From an uncultured Eubacteriales bacterium (lineage in GTDB: Bacteria > Bacillota > Clostridia > Christensenellales > CAG-138), in the NCBI GenBank assembly GCA_902765005.1, contig CACWYB010000010.1, positions 1 to 64,000 of the forward strand: 64,000 bases of DNA, given 5' to 3'. Of the stretch, positions 8,715-16,102 are shown in pieces; position 1 is the stretch's first letter, and the number at the start of each line of letters is the position of its first letter. Position numbers and translations under genes: made by a program. Under the pieces are notes generated by a model. The model did not search any database. It saw only the letters and a program-made list of their open reading frames with translations, and was not told the origin of the DNA.

Positions 8715-10444
8715 GGACCATCTGGGGGGAGGAGCTGCGGGAAAGCAGCGTGCTGCCGGAATATCCCCGGCCTCAGCTCAAGCGGAACAGTTTTTTGAAT
8801 TTGAACGGGCCCTGGCAGTTTTACATGGGCCCGGCGGAGGAAAAGCCCGACCGGCTCCCGGAAACCATTCTGGTGCCCTTCTCCCCGGAGAGCGAGCTCT
8901 CCGGCGTGAACCGGAAGAAACAGAAGGGAGACATCCTCTGCTACCGGCGCAGCTTTACCCTGCCCGAAGGGTTTTTCCGGGGACGGCTGCTGCTGCACTT
9001 CGGAGCGGTGGACCTGATCGCCCATGTGAGCGTGAACGGCCGGGCGTGCGGCTCCCATAGGGGCGGGTACTGGCCCTTCACCTTCGATATCACGGACATG
9101 CTCCGGGAGAAAAACATCATTGAGGTGACCGTGGAGGACGACGGGGCGGAATCGAACCTGGACGCCCGGGGCAAGCAGAGCCTGACGCCGGGGGGCATCT
9201 GGTATACGGCCCAGAGCGGTATCTGGCAGACGGTGTGGCTGGAGAGCGTGCCGGAGAAGTATATTACGAACCTTCGGATCACGCCCCTTTTCGACGCGGA
9301 GGAGGCCCTGATCCTGGTGGAGACAAACGCCCCGGGCAAGTGCCTTATACACCTGGACGGCATGGTGTACACCGCCGCGGCGGGGACGCCGATCCATGTG
9401 CCCGTGGAGCATATGCGGCCCTGGTCCCCGGAGGATCCCTACCTGTACCCCTTCTTTGTGAACTTTGAAAGCGACCGGGTGGAGAGCTATTTCGGCATGC
9501 GCAAATGCGCCCTTGAAAGGGATGAGCGGGGGGTGCCCCGGCTGTTCCTCAACAACAAGCCCTATTTTCACAACGGGCTCCTGGACCAGGGGTACTGGCC
9601 CGACGGGCTCTACACCGCCCCGGCGGAAGCGGCCATGGTCTGCGACATCCAGACCATGAAGGCCCTGGGGTTCAACATGCTGAGAAAGCACATCAAGATC
9701 GAGCCCTTGCGCTGGTACTACCTGTGCGACACCATGGGCATGCTGGTGTGGCAGGATATGGTCAGCGGCGGCGGGCCCTACCGGTTCGGCCTGGTGACGG
9801 TGCCGGTGGCGGAGCTCCTCCCCCATCGGATCGACAACAGCTACAAGGCCTTCGGCCGCAGGAGCGAGGCAAGCCGGGAACGGTATTATGAGGAGCTGGA
9901 GGACACGGTGGAGCTCCTGTATAACTGCCCGTCCATCGTCATGTGGGTGCCCTTCAACGAGGGCTGGGGCCAGTTTGACGCCCTGGAGGCGGTGGCCCGC
10001 ATCCGGCAGCTGGACGGCACCAGGACCATCGACCACGCCTCCGGCTGGCACGACCAGGGGGGCGGAGATGTGTTCAGCCGCCACGTGTACTTCCGCAAGT
10101 TCCGTTACAAGCGGGATAGGGGGCCCCGGGCGGCGGTGCTCAGCGAGTTTGGCGGCTATGCCTGCGGGATCGAAGGGCACAGGTGGTCCAAGAAGGATTT
10201 CGGGTATCGGATGTTTTCGGACGAGAAGGAGCTGACGGCGGGGATCGTGAAGCTGTACGACAGAGAGATCCTGCCGGCCAAGGAGCAGGGGCTTTCCGCC
10301 GCGGTGTACACCCAGGTCTCCGACGTGGAGGAGGAGATCAACGGGCTCCTCACCTACGACCGCAAGGAGCTGAAGGTGGAGCCCGACGCCATCATCGCCA
10401 TGAACCGGCGGCTCATGGGGGAAGCCCCCGAACCGGAGGCTTGA
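8711..10444 (+). CDS. Glycoside hydrolase family 2 enzyme (beta-galactosidase/glucuronidase-like)
   Basis: A 577-residue protein, short for the family, with an N-terminal jelly-roll sugar-binding domain (LNLNGPWQFYMGP, GAVDLIAHVSVNG), an immunoglobulin-like middle and a TIM barrel. The acid/base Glu is E417 in PFNEGWGQ and the nucleophile Glu is E479 in LSEFGGY, both intact. No signal peptide is present, so it acts in the cytoplasm on imported glycosides. Which sugar it releases cannot be told. The start at 8711 overlaps the transporter stop (ATGA) and follows AAGGAGG. It is the last gene of the operon. Confidence 0.9.
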   Translation: MRTIWGEELRESSVLPEYPRPQLKRNSFLNLNGPWQFYMGPAEEKPDRLPETILVPFSPESELSGVNRKKQKGDILCYRRSFTLPEGFFRGRLLLHFGAVDLIAHVSVNGRACGSHRGGYWPFTFDITDMLREKNIIEVTVEDDGAESNLDARGKQSLTPGGIWYTAQSGIWQTVWLESVPEKYITNLRITPLFDAEEALILVETNAPGKCLIHLDGMVYTAAAGTPIHVPVEHMRPWSPEDPYLYPFFVNFESDRVESYFGMRKCALERDERGVPRLFLNNKPYFHNGLLDQGYWPDGLYTAPAEAAMVCDIQTMKALGFNMLRKHIKIEPLRWYYLCDTMGMLVWQDMVSGGGPYRFGLVTVPVAELLPHRIDNSYKAFGRRSEASRERYYEELEDTVELLYNCPSIVMWVPFNEGWGQFDALEAVARIRQLDGTRTIDHASGWHDQGGGDVFSRHVYFRKFRYKRDRGPRAAVLSEFGGYACGIEGHRWSKKDFGYRMFSDEKELTAGIVKLYDREILPAKEQGLSAAVYTQVSDVEEEINGLLTYDRKELKVEPDAIIAMNRRLMGEAPEPEA

Positions 10445-10561
10445 AACTCTGTTTTTCGTGAGGGCGCAACCCTTGGTTGCTCAGCTTCAAGCCATGGATG
10501 GTGGCGTCGCAACCACCCTTTCGGATAGAATCGGGGCAGATCGAAGAGGAGGTTTTGAAGC

Positions 10562-11251
10562 ATGACGCTTTCAGAAAAGATCATATACTACCGCCGCCGG
10601 GCGGGCCTGTCTCAGGAACAGCTGGCGGAAAAGCTGGGGGTGTCCCGGCAGGCCGTGAGCAAATGGGAGACCGGGGAGGCTTCCCCGGAGGCGAACAAGC
10701 TCCGGGCCTTGGCGGATGCGCTGGGGGTGACGGCAGACGAGCTGCTGAGCCCGGAGGCGCCGCCTGAGGCGCGGCAAGAGGAGGCCGCCTCCGCCCCGGA
10801 GGGGACCTACCCCGCCTGGCTGGACGGGCTGCCGAAGGCCGCCGGCCGGCTGGTGAAGCGGTTTGGGTATCTGGCCGGGGTGTACGTCATGGTGATGGGG
10901 CTGGTGCTCGCCCTCATGGGCGGCATCGCCGCGGGCGTATCCCGGGCCATGGTCCGGTCCTATACGCAGATGAGTGGCGACCCCTTCGGATTCGGCGGCG
11001 GCAGCACCATTCAATGGTACGACGAAAAGGGGAACCCCATCGACGCGCCGCAAGGCTGGGAGCAGGCGCTGCTGGAGCAGGATCCCACCCTGCCCGGTTT
11101 GACGGGGAGCGGGTTTGGCGGCAGAGGTTTTATCAATCCCGTTGAGATCGTGGGGACTGTGATCCTGGCGCTGGGGGCGCTGGTTTTCCTCTTCGGGCTG
11201 TGGCTCACGGTGAAGCTGAGAAAGCTGAGCCGACAGACGGCGGGAGAGTAG
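10562..11251 (+). CDS. XRE-type regulator with C-terminal membrane segments
   Basis: A 229-residue protein. Residues 1-63 form a complete helix-turn-helix (LSQEQLAEKLGVSRQAVSKW). A linker is followed by one hydrophobic segment around residues 97-120 and another near the C terminus (IVGTVILALGALVFLFGLWL). It resembles membrane-tethered XRE regulators that link an envelope signal to transcription. The start follows GAGGAGG. It appears monocistronic; its targets are unknown. Confidence 0.85.
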   Translation: MTLSEKIIYYRRRAGLSQEQLAEKLGVSRQAVSKWETGEASPEANKLRALADALGVTADELLSPEAPPEARQEEAASAPEGTYPAWLDGLPKAAGRLVKRFGYLAGVYVMVMGLVLALMGGIAAGVSRAMVRSYTQMSGDPFGFGGGSTIQWYDEKGNPIDAPQGWEQALLEQDPTLPGLTGSGFGGRGFINPVEIVGTVILALGALVFLFGLWLTVKLRKLSRQTAGE

Positions 11252-11269
11252 CGTACGCTTTGTTTTGCC

Positions 11270-11347
11270 GCTTTTCTTTTCAATGATGCGAAACGGTGCC
11301 AAAAGAAAAGCTCAGGAAGTCCGACGCATTTGGCTTCCTGAGCTTTT
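11270..11347. repeat. Double-hairpin 3'-end element, copy a
   Basis: A pyrimidine-rich hairpin (11270-11280/11301-11311) is overlapped by a 14-bp stem AAAAGCTCAGGAAG (11306-11319) pairing with 11334-11347, which ends in a T-run. It starts 19 nt after the XRE stop. The two stems share bases 11306-11311, so they cannot form together. The rest of the gap to the next gene holds nothing recognisable. Confidence 0.85.
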
Positions 11348-11413
11348 TACTGTCGATACAGAGCTTTTGCTCTCCTTTTCGTTCAAAAACCGATGTGCAT
11401 CGCCCTTCCTTCC

Positions 11414-11611
11414 TCACTCATACAGCATCCTGTCCGTGCGGAAGATGGCGAAAAGGGGGAGGAAGACGGCGTCCAGGGTCTCCTCCTTCGTCCATACCCG
11501 GCAGAACCCCCGGCGCGGCAGCTGGGAGAGCAGAACCGCCGCCAGGATGATGACGGACAATGCCACGGCGTTCACCTTCATCAGGGGCTTAAAGAGACGG
11601 TTCGAACGCAT
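11414..11611 (-). CDS. Possible small membrane protein
   Basis: A 65-codon frame beginning MRSNRLFKPLMKVNAVALSV with one hydrophobic segment (VALSVIILAAVLLSQL) and a basic segment after it. It starts 18 bp downstream of the lipoprotein gene on the same strand and has AGGGGG 6 nt before its ATG. I do not recognise a family. The spacing, ribosome site and membrane-like composition support a gene, but with this length it could still be chance. Confidence 0.45.
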   Translation of the reverse strand: MRSNRLFKPLMKVNAVALSVIILAAVLLSQLPRRGFCRVWTKEETLDAVFLPLFAIFRTDRMLYE

Positions 11612-11628
11612 TCGGCCCCCTGTATGGC

Positions 11629-12300
11629 TTAGAAATCCAGCTCCTTGTCGCTGGCGGCATCGGAGAGTGCGCCGCTGAAGGAGAAGCTGCTGACGGTCAT
11701 ATCCCGGATGGTCTCCTCCACATCGTAGTCCTCCTTCTGCTCCTTTACCCGCTCGTTGAAGAAGACCTCATAGGAGAAAGCGCCCCGGGAAAGCTCCGCC
11801 CAGGAGAAGTCCTCCGCAAAGCCGTAGCTGCCGGCGGAGAGAAAGCCCATGTCCAGCAGCTCCTGGCCGGTCTTGCCCACCAGGGCGTCCATCTCCTGCT
11901 GGCTCATAAGGTTCTCCGACAGGTCGATGGCCTTGTCGATAGGCAGGTCCTTCACCAGGTCCATGAGCTTCTGCTCATACGCCTCGTCGAAAAAGTCGAG
12001 GGCGTCGATCTGCGCATAGAGCTCCGGGGTGATGACAGCCTCCACCCGCCAGAACATGTTTTCCTGGACCTGGCAGGCATAGATGAACCGATCCTCATAG
12101 ACGGAGCGGGCGCGCAGCTCATAAGCAAACGCATCGCCCAAGGTCTTCAGATCCTCCAAAGCGGGGGCAGGGGTTCCCTCGGCGGCAGGCGCGGCGGCTT
12201 CGTTGGCAGCGGCTTCGGCGTTCTCCGTGGGCACCGAGATGCAGCCGAAGGCGCAGAGGATCAGCAGGGCAGCGAGGCAAATCAGGATAGTCCGTTTCAT
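11629..12300 (-). CDS. Lipoprotein of unknown function
   Basis: The start at 12300 is preceded by AAGGAG and gives a lipoprotein signal (MKRTILICLAALLILCAFGC). An Ala-rich linker leads to an acidic, mainly helical domain of about 170 residues that I do not recognise. The 223-residue product should be anchored on the outside of the membrane. It lies 88 bp downstream of the SpoIIP gene on the same strand and may be read with it. Confidence 0.75.
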   Translation of the reverse strand: MKRTILICLAALLILCAFGCISVPTENAEAAANEAAAPAAEGTPAPALEDLKTLGDAFAYELRARSVYEDRFIYACQVQENMFWRVEAVITPELYAQIDALDFFDEAYEQKLMDLVKDLPIDKAIDLSENLMSQQEMDALVGKTGQELLDMGFLSAGSYGFAEDFSWAELSRGAFSYEVFFNERVKEQKEDYDVEETIRDMTVSSFSFSGALSDAASDKELDF

Positions 12301-12388
12301 CTTTCTTTTTCTCCTTTTTCTTTGTGACATGGATACGGTCGCCTGCGGCCCGAGGGCCCAGATGACCGATTGTATGGGGTAAGCCGTG

Positions 12389-13330
12389 CTATTCGGGCAG
12401 GATGAGGGTGGCCGCCAGGGCGTCGGCCAGATAGGGGACGGTGTTCTGAGCGTCCTCGAAGGTGTTGGCGTTGTGACCCAGCTCGATGAGCATGCAGTAG
12501 GGGCTCACATGCTGGTTGTAGCGGCCCACCTTCAGGCGGATGTCCAGGGCAAAGGCCGGGTCGATCTGGCGCAGGCGCAGGGTGACGGCCTTGGCCAGGG
12601 CGTAGTTTTTCTGCCAGTCGTGGTGGGTGTCGTACTCCCCTTCATAGGCGCCCACACCGGTGCCCACCACGAAGAAGAGCCGGGCGCAGCGTTGCTCGTT
12701 CAGCATGACCACATCGTCCCGCTTAGCCTTCACGTTGGCGGTGTTCCGGTGCAGGTCGATGTAGATCACCGCCTCCGGATGCTTCTCCATGACCTCCAGC
12801 GACCGGGAATAGGCGCTGCGGATCTCGGGGGGCTCCACATCCGTGGTGTCGTGGATGACGGTGAAGCCTCGCTCCTCCAGGGCCTGCTTGAGCAGCTTGC
12901 CCAAAGCCACCACGGACTTGGTTTGATCCAGGGTCTTGTAGGTGTCCTTCCCCGTCTCCTCATAGGTGTAGCCCCGGGTCTGGCGGTAGGCCTCCTCCGC
13001 GTGGGTGTGGTAGATGAGGACGATGGGGTTCTCCGGCAGCGCAAACTCGGTTTGGATGAAGGAATCATACAGGTCCCGGTTGATGATAAGATCGTTGCTG
13101 CCCTCCTCCTTGGGCACGAAGAGAGGCGTTGGGGTGGGGGCAGGCGTAGGCGTGGGCGCGGGCGTGGGGACCGGGGTGGCCGTGGGCGCCGGGATATCCG
13201 TGGGCGCAAGGGTCACCTGGACCGCCGTAGTGGGTTCCGTTTCATTCATCTGCACATCCGCGTCCTCCTTTCGCCCGCATCCCGTCAGCGCCAGGGCGCA
13301 CAGGAGCAGGACAATCACCCTGCGTTTCAA
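12389..13330 (-). CDS. spoIIP: SpoIIP-like cell-wall hydrolase, lipoprotein form
   Basis: A 313-residue protein with the SpoIIP motifs LIYHTHAEEAYR, IYIDLHRN and IELGHNANT. SpoIIP is an amidase/endopeptidase that, with SpoIID and SpoIIM, thins septal peptidoglycan to drive engulfment. The N terminus is a lipoprotein signal (LLLCALALTGC) followed by a PTPTP-rich stalk, whereas SpoIIP is usually anchored by a transmembrane helix. Translation starts at TTG 13330, whose TTGA overlaps the carboxypeptidase stop; GGAGG lies 10 nt upstream inside that gene. It is thus coupled to the M32 gene. No sporulation-type promoter was found in front of it. Confidence 0.85.
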   Translation of the reverse strand: MKRRVIVLLLCALALTGCGRKEDADVQMNETEPTTAVQVTLAPTDIPAPTATPVPTPAPTPTPAPTPTPLFVPKEEGSNDLIINRDLYDSFIQTEFALPENPIVLIYHTHAEEAYRQTRGYTYEETGKDTYKTLDQTKSVVALGKLLKQALEERGFTVIHDTTDVEPPEIRSAYSRSLEVMEKHPEAVIYIDLHRNTANVKAKRDDVVMLNEQRCARLFFVVGTGVGAYEGEYDTHHDWQKNYALAKAVTLRLRQIDPAFALDIRLKVGRYNQHVSPYCMLIELGHNANTFEDAQNTVPYLADALAATLILPE

Positions 13331-14823
13331 AGGTCATACACCTCCGCATACTTGGTTTTGAGATAGTCCACATAATAATGGGGGTCAAAGGGCGCCTCGC
13401 AAGCCTTGAGGATAAGCTCGTTTGGCTTGAGCAGGCAGCCGTATTGATAGATCCGCTCCGTGAGCCAGGCGACGATGGGCTTTAGATCCCCCTTCGATAC
13501 CAGTTCCCACACGGGGAGATCCCGCTCCATGACCTTGAGCATTTGGGCGCCGTAGGCGCTGCCCAGGGCGTAGGAGGGGAAATAGCCGAAGGCGCCGCCG
13601 GACCAGTGGGAATCCTGGAGCACGCCCTCGGTGTCACTGGGCACGTCCACCCCCAGGTACTCTTTATACAGCCGGTTCCAGGCGGTGGGCAGGTCCTGCA
13701 CGGACAGAGTGCCGGCGATGAGCTGCTTTTCCAGCTCGTAGCGGACCATGATATGGAAGGAGTAGGTGAGCTCGTCCGCCTCCGTGCGGATGAGGGAAGG
13801 CTCGCTCTTGTTCACCGCCAGATAGAAATCGTGGGCGGAAACATCCTTCAGGGCCCGGGGGCCGAACCGCCGGATGTCGGGCAGGATATAGGCGAGGAAG
13901 GGCTCGCTCCGGCCGATGATGTTCTCGAAGAACCGGCTCTGGGACTCATGGATGGACATGCTGGCGCCGCCGCCCAGGGGGGAATACTTGATGTCGTCCC
14001 CGATGTGCAGCTCATAGAGGGCATGGCCGCCTTCGTGGATGACGGAGTACATGCTGGAGGCGAAAGCCTTCTCATGGTAGTGGGTGGTGATGCGCACGTC
14101 GTCCTTGGAGAAGCTGGTGGTGAAGGGATGCTCCGTTTCCCCGATGGCGCAGTGGTCCCGATCGATGGTCATGACCTCCATGAGCCGGTCGGAGAGCCGG
14201 CGCTGCTTCTCGATGGAAAAGCGCTTATAGAGGAAAGCGTCGTCCACCACGGGGCCCTTGGCCGTCACGGCCTGGACCAGGGGCAAAAGCTCCTTGCGCA
14301 GCAGGCCGAAGAACCCGTCCAGAGTGGCCATGGTCAGGCCCTTTTCATACTGATCCAGCAGCACGTCGTAGGGGGCCCTGTCCGGGTCCCAGTAGCCGGC
14401 AAACTTCCTGGAATAGGTCAGCAGCTTCTCCAAGTGGGGGGCGAAGAGGGCGTAATCGTTGGTGAGCTTGGCCTTGCGCCAGGCGTTCCCGGCGTCGTTC
14501 TGGGCCACCTGATAGGCCACATACTCCTCCATGGGGATCTTCTCGGTCCGCTCCATCTCCTCCCGGAGCTCCTCGGCCTCCCGGCGGGTGATATAGTCCA
14601 CCTCTTCCCCGTGGGAAAGGATATTGCGGACCATCTCCTTCAGCTCCGGGCTGGTGGTGAGCTTATACATTTCCTCGGAGAGGACGGCATAGGTCATGCC
14701 CAGATGTTCGCTGCCGCCCCGGGGCATGACGGTTTCGGAATCGTAGCTCAGCACGCCGAAGGCATGGCTGTAGGCGTTCATCTTGGCCAAATGTTCCTTG
14801 AACTTGCGGATGGTCTCTTCCAT
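13327..14823 (-). CDS. M32 family metallocarboxypeptidase
   Basis: A 498-residue thermostable carboxypeptidase 1 (Taq) family enzyme. The zinc site is HEGGH at 263-267 with the third ligand in IHESQSR (E293). The family motifs DRDHCAIGETEHPFT and ITTHYHE are present and the length is typical. It removes C-terminal residues from peptides in the cytoplasm. The start follows GAGGTGAG and a strong promoter lies at 14848-14876, just past the terminator of the ribosomal-protein operon. Confidence 0.95.
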   Translation of the reverse strand: MEETIRKFKEHLAKMNAYSHAFGVLSYDSETVMPRGGSEHLGMTYAVLSEEMYKLTTSPELKEMVRNILSHGEEVDYITRREAEELREEMERTEKIPMEEYVAYQVAQNDAGNAWRKAKLTNDYALFAPHLEKLLTYSRKFAGYWDPDRAPYDVLLDQYEKGLTMATLDGFFGLLRKELLPLVQAVTAKGPVVDDAFLYKRFSIEKQRRLSDRLMEVMTIDRDHCAIGETEHPFTTSFSKDDVRITTHYHEKAFASSMYSVIHEGGHALYELHIGDDIKYSPLGGGASMSIHESQSRFFENIIGRSEPFLAYILPDIRRFGPRALKDVSAHDFYLAVNKSEPSLIRTEADELTYSFHIMVRYELEKQLIAGTLSVQDLPTAWNRLYKEYLGVDVPSDTEGVLQDSHWSGGAFGYFPSYALGSAYGAQMLKVMERDLPVWELVSKGDLKPIVAWLTERIYQYGCLLKPNELILKACEAPFDPHYYVDYLKTKYAEVYDL

Positions 14824-14847
14824 AACTCACCTCGTGGGTTTTCCATC

Positions 14848-14876
14848 AGTATACCAAGCGGTTGTTCCTTTGGCAA
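14848..14876 (-). promoter_or_regulatory. Promoter of the M32-spoIIP operon
   Basis: On the minus strand TTGCCA (14871-14876), 17-bp spacer, TATACT (14848-14853), about 25 bp upstream of the M32 start. Confidence 0.75.
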
Positions 14877-14914
14877 TTCGCAAACGGGATTTCTTTACCA
14901 AAATAACACAAAAA

Positions 14915-14942
14915 AGAGCGGGAAGTCGTTGCTTCCCGCTCT
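14915..14942 (-). terminator. Terminator of the rplU-prp/rpmA operon
   Basis: Perfect 11-bp stem (14915-14925/14932-14942) followed on the minus strand by six U residues. It begins 17 bp after the fused gene's stop. Confidence 0.92.
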
Positions 14943-14958
14943 GTGTGTGGATCTTTTT

Positions 14959-15513
14959 TTACTCTTGCGCAGCGTAGACGCTAACGGTCTTCTTCCCCAG
15001 ATGACGGGTCTCGAACTTGACCACGCCGTCGATCTTGGCAAACAGGGTATCGTCCTTGCCGATCCCGACGTTGATGCCGGGATGGAAGTGGGTGCCCCGC
15101 TGGCGAACGAGGATGTTCCCCGCCAGCACGGCCTGGCCGTCTGCCTTCTTGGGTCCAAGACGCTTGCTTTCGCTGTCTCTGCCGTTACGGGAAGAGCCCA
15201 CGCCCTTGAGGGACTTGGGATAGGCCTGCTGGATGGATTTGAAACCCGCGATCATGGTGTTGAACACGATGGCGGCCTTTTCCCTCTCCTCCGGAGGCGT
15301 TTCCCGGGATAGTTCGCAGCGCACATGCCCGGATTCCCGAGCGATGGCCGCGTCCAATTTCAATACATCCGTGATGCCTATCAAGGCGGTTTGGGCGATG
15401 GCGGAGATGCCCGCGCACACGATGTCCTCCCCGTAGGCTCCTTGTTCCGCGTGTCCCGTGAGCTCAAACCCCACCGGGGTGCCCTGCTCCCGAAGCACCG
15501 TCACCCTGACCAT
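14959..15513 (-). CDS. In-frame fusion of ribosomal-processing protease Prp and ribosomal protein L27
   Basis: One 184-codon frame encodes two proteins that are normally separate neighbours. Residues 1-99 are Prp (YsxB/DUF464): the catalytic pair is His21 in [10 protein letters not shown] and Cys33 in [15 protein letters not shown], both intact. Residues 103-184 are L27 ([48 protein letters not shown]). In Firmicutes, Prp cuts a short leader ending in a Phe-rich motif from L27, exposing the tip that reaches the peptidyl-transferase centre. Here the last strand of Prp, its stop codon, the L27 start and the whole leader with its cleavage motif are absent; AYPKSL runs straight into KGVG. I checked the joint (15190-15235) codon by codon. 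No ATG or ribosome site offers a separate L27 start. The gene lies 5 bp after rplU and ends in a strong terminator. Confidence 0.95.
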   Translation of the reverse strand: MVRVTVLREQGTPVGFELTGHAEQGAYGEDIVCAGISAIAQTALIGITDVLKLDAAIARESGHVRCELSRETPPEEREKAAIVFNTMIAGFKSIQQAYPKSLKGVGSSRNGRDSESKRLGPKKADGQAVLAGNILVRQRGTHFHPGINVGIGKDDTLFAKIDGVVKFETRHLGKKTVSVYAAQE

Positions 15514-15518
15514 GGGTC

Positions 15519-15824
15519 TTAGGCGATGGCCGTGATCTCAACCTTGGTGTAAGGCTGACGATGGCCGTTCTTCTTGCGGATGTTCTTCTTGGGCTTGTAC
15601 TTGAAGACGATGACCTTCTTGCCCTTGCCGTGCTCCACGACCTTGCCGGTGGCCTTGACGCCCGCCACAACGGGGGTGCCCACGGTGACGGTCTCACCGT
15701 CTGCGACCAGCAATACGTCGAAGGTGACCTCGGCGCCCACTTCGGCGTCCAGCTTCTCCACGGAGATGACGTCGCCGACAGCGGCCTTATACTGCTTACC
15801 ACCGGTCTGAACGATTGCGTACAT
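15519..15824 (-). CDS. rplU: Ribosomal protein bL21
   Basis: A 101-residue protein beginning [20 protein letters not shown] with the conserved C terminus [20 protein letters not shown]. It binds 23S rRNA in the large subunit. The start at 15824 has GGAGG 8 nt upstream. It is first in an operon with the Prp-L27 fusion, driven by a consensus promoter about 95 bp upstream; the roughly 88-nt leader could hold an L21 autoregulatory structure, but I could not establish a fold. Confidence 0.97.
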   Translation of the reverse strand: MYAIVQTGGKQYKAAVGDVISVEKLDAEVGAEVTFDVLLVADGETVTVGTPVVAGVKATGKVVEHGKGKKVIVFKYKPKKNIRKKNGHRQPYTKVEITAIA

Positions 15825-15919
15825 GATTGTGCTTCCTCCTTCTTCCCAGACTCGCTTGAAACGGTGATGGACGATTCCGCCCACGCTTACAAAACCGGCT
15901 CAATGCGGCTTGCCGAAGT

Positions 15920-15948
15920 ATTATACAGCGGCGCAAGTCCCCTGTCAA
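15920..15948 (-). promoter_or_regulatory. Consensus promoter of the rplU operon
   Basis: On the minus strand TTGACA (15943-15948), 17-bp spacer, TATAAT (15920-15925), a perfect vegetative promoter. Confidence 0.9.
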
Positions 15949-15979
15949 CCAATTTTTCCGCGAAATTGCGGAAAATCTT

Positions 15980-16000
15980 GCGCGCGGTTTTACCGCGCGC
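15980..16000 (-). terminator. GC-rich hairpin after rng, probable terminator
   Basis: A 9-bp stem GCGCGCGGT (15980-15988) pairing with 15992-16000. It lies about 100 bp past the rng stop and is followed on the minus strand by AAGATTTT. A second imperfect hairpin sits nearer the stop at about 16053-16079. The U-run is poor. Confidence 0.45.
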
Positions 16001-16102
16001 ACGCAAGCAGCGATAGACGAACGGATGGCTTCCACATATGTCAAATCCATGTGAAACAGCAGCAAAGCTGCGTTTCACGATGACATAGTGCGTGACGAAA
16101 CG

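Noticed and set aside
10460-10530. Small repeats GCAACC/GGTTGC after the GH2 gene as a terminator
   Set aside because: Stem of only 6 bp with a 3-nt loop and no U-run.
12360-12380. CATACAAT upstream of the lipoprotein gene as a SigE promoter
   Set aside because: The -10 match is perfect but the nearest ATA is 13 bp away, outside the usual range, and no vegetative -35 fits either.
15825-15915. L21-leader RNA element upstream of rplU
   Set aside because: Position and length fit, but I could not identify the conserved fold by eye, so it is not listed as a separate RNA.
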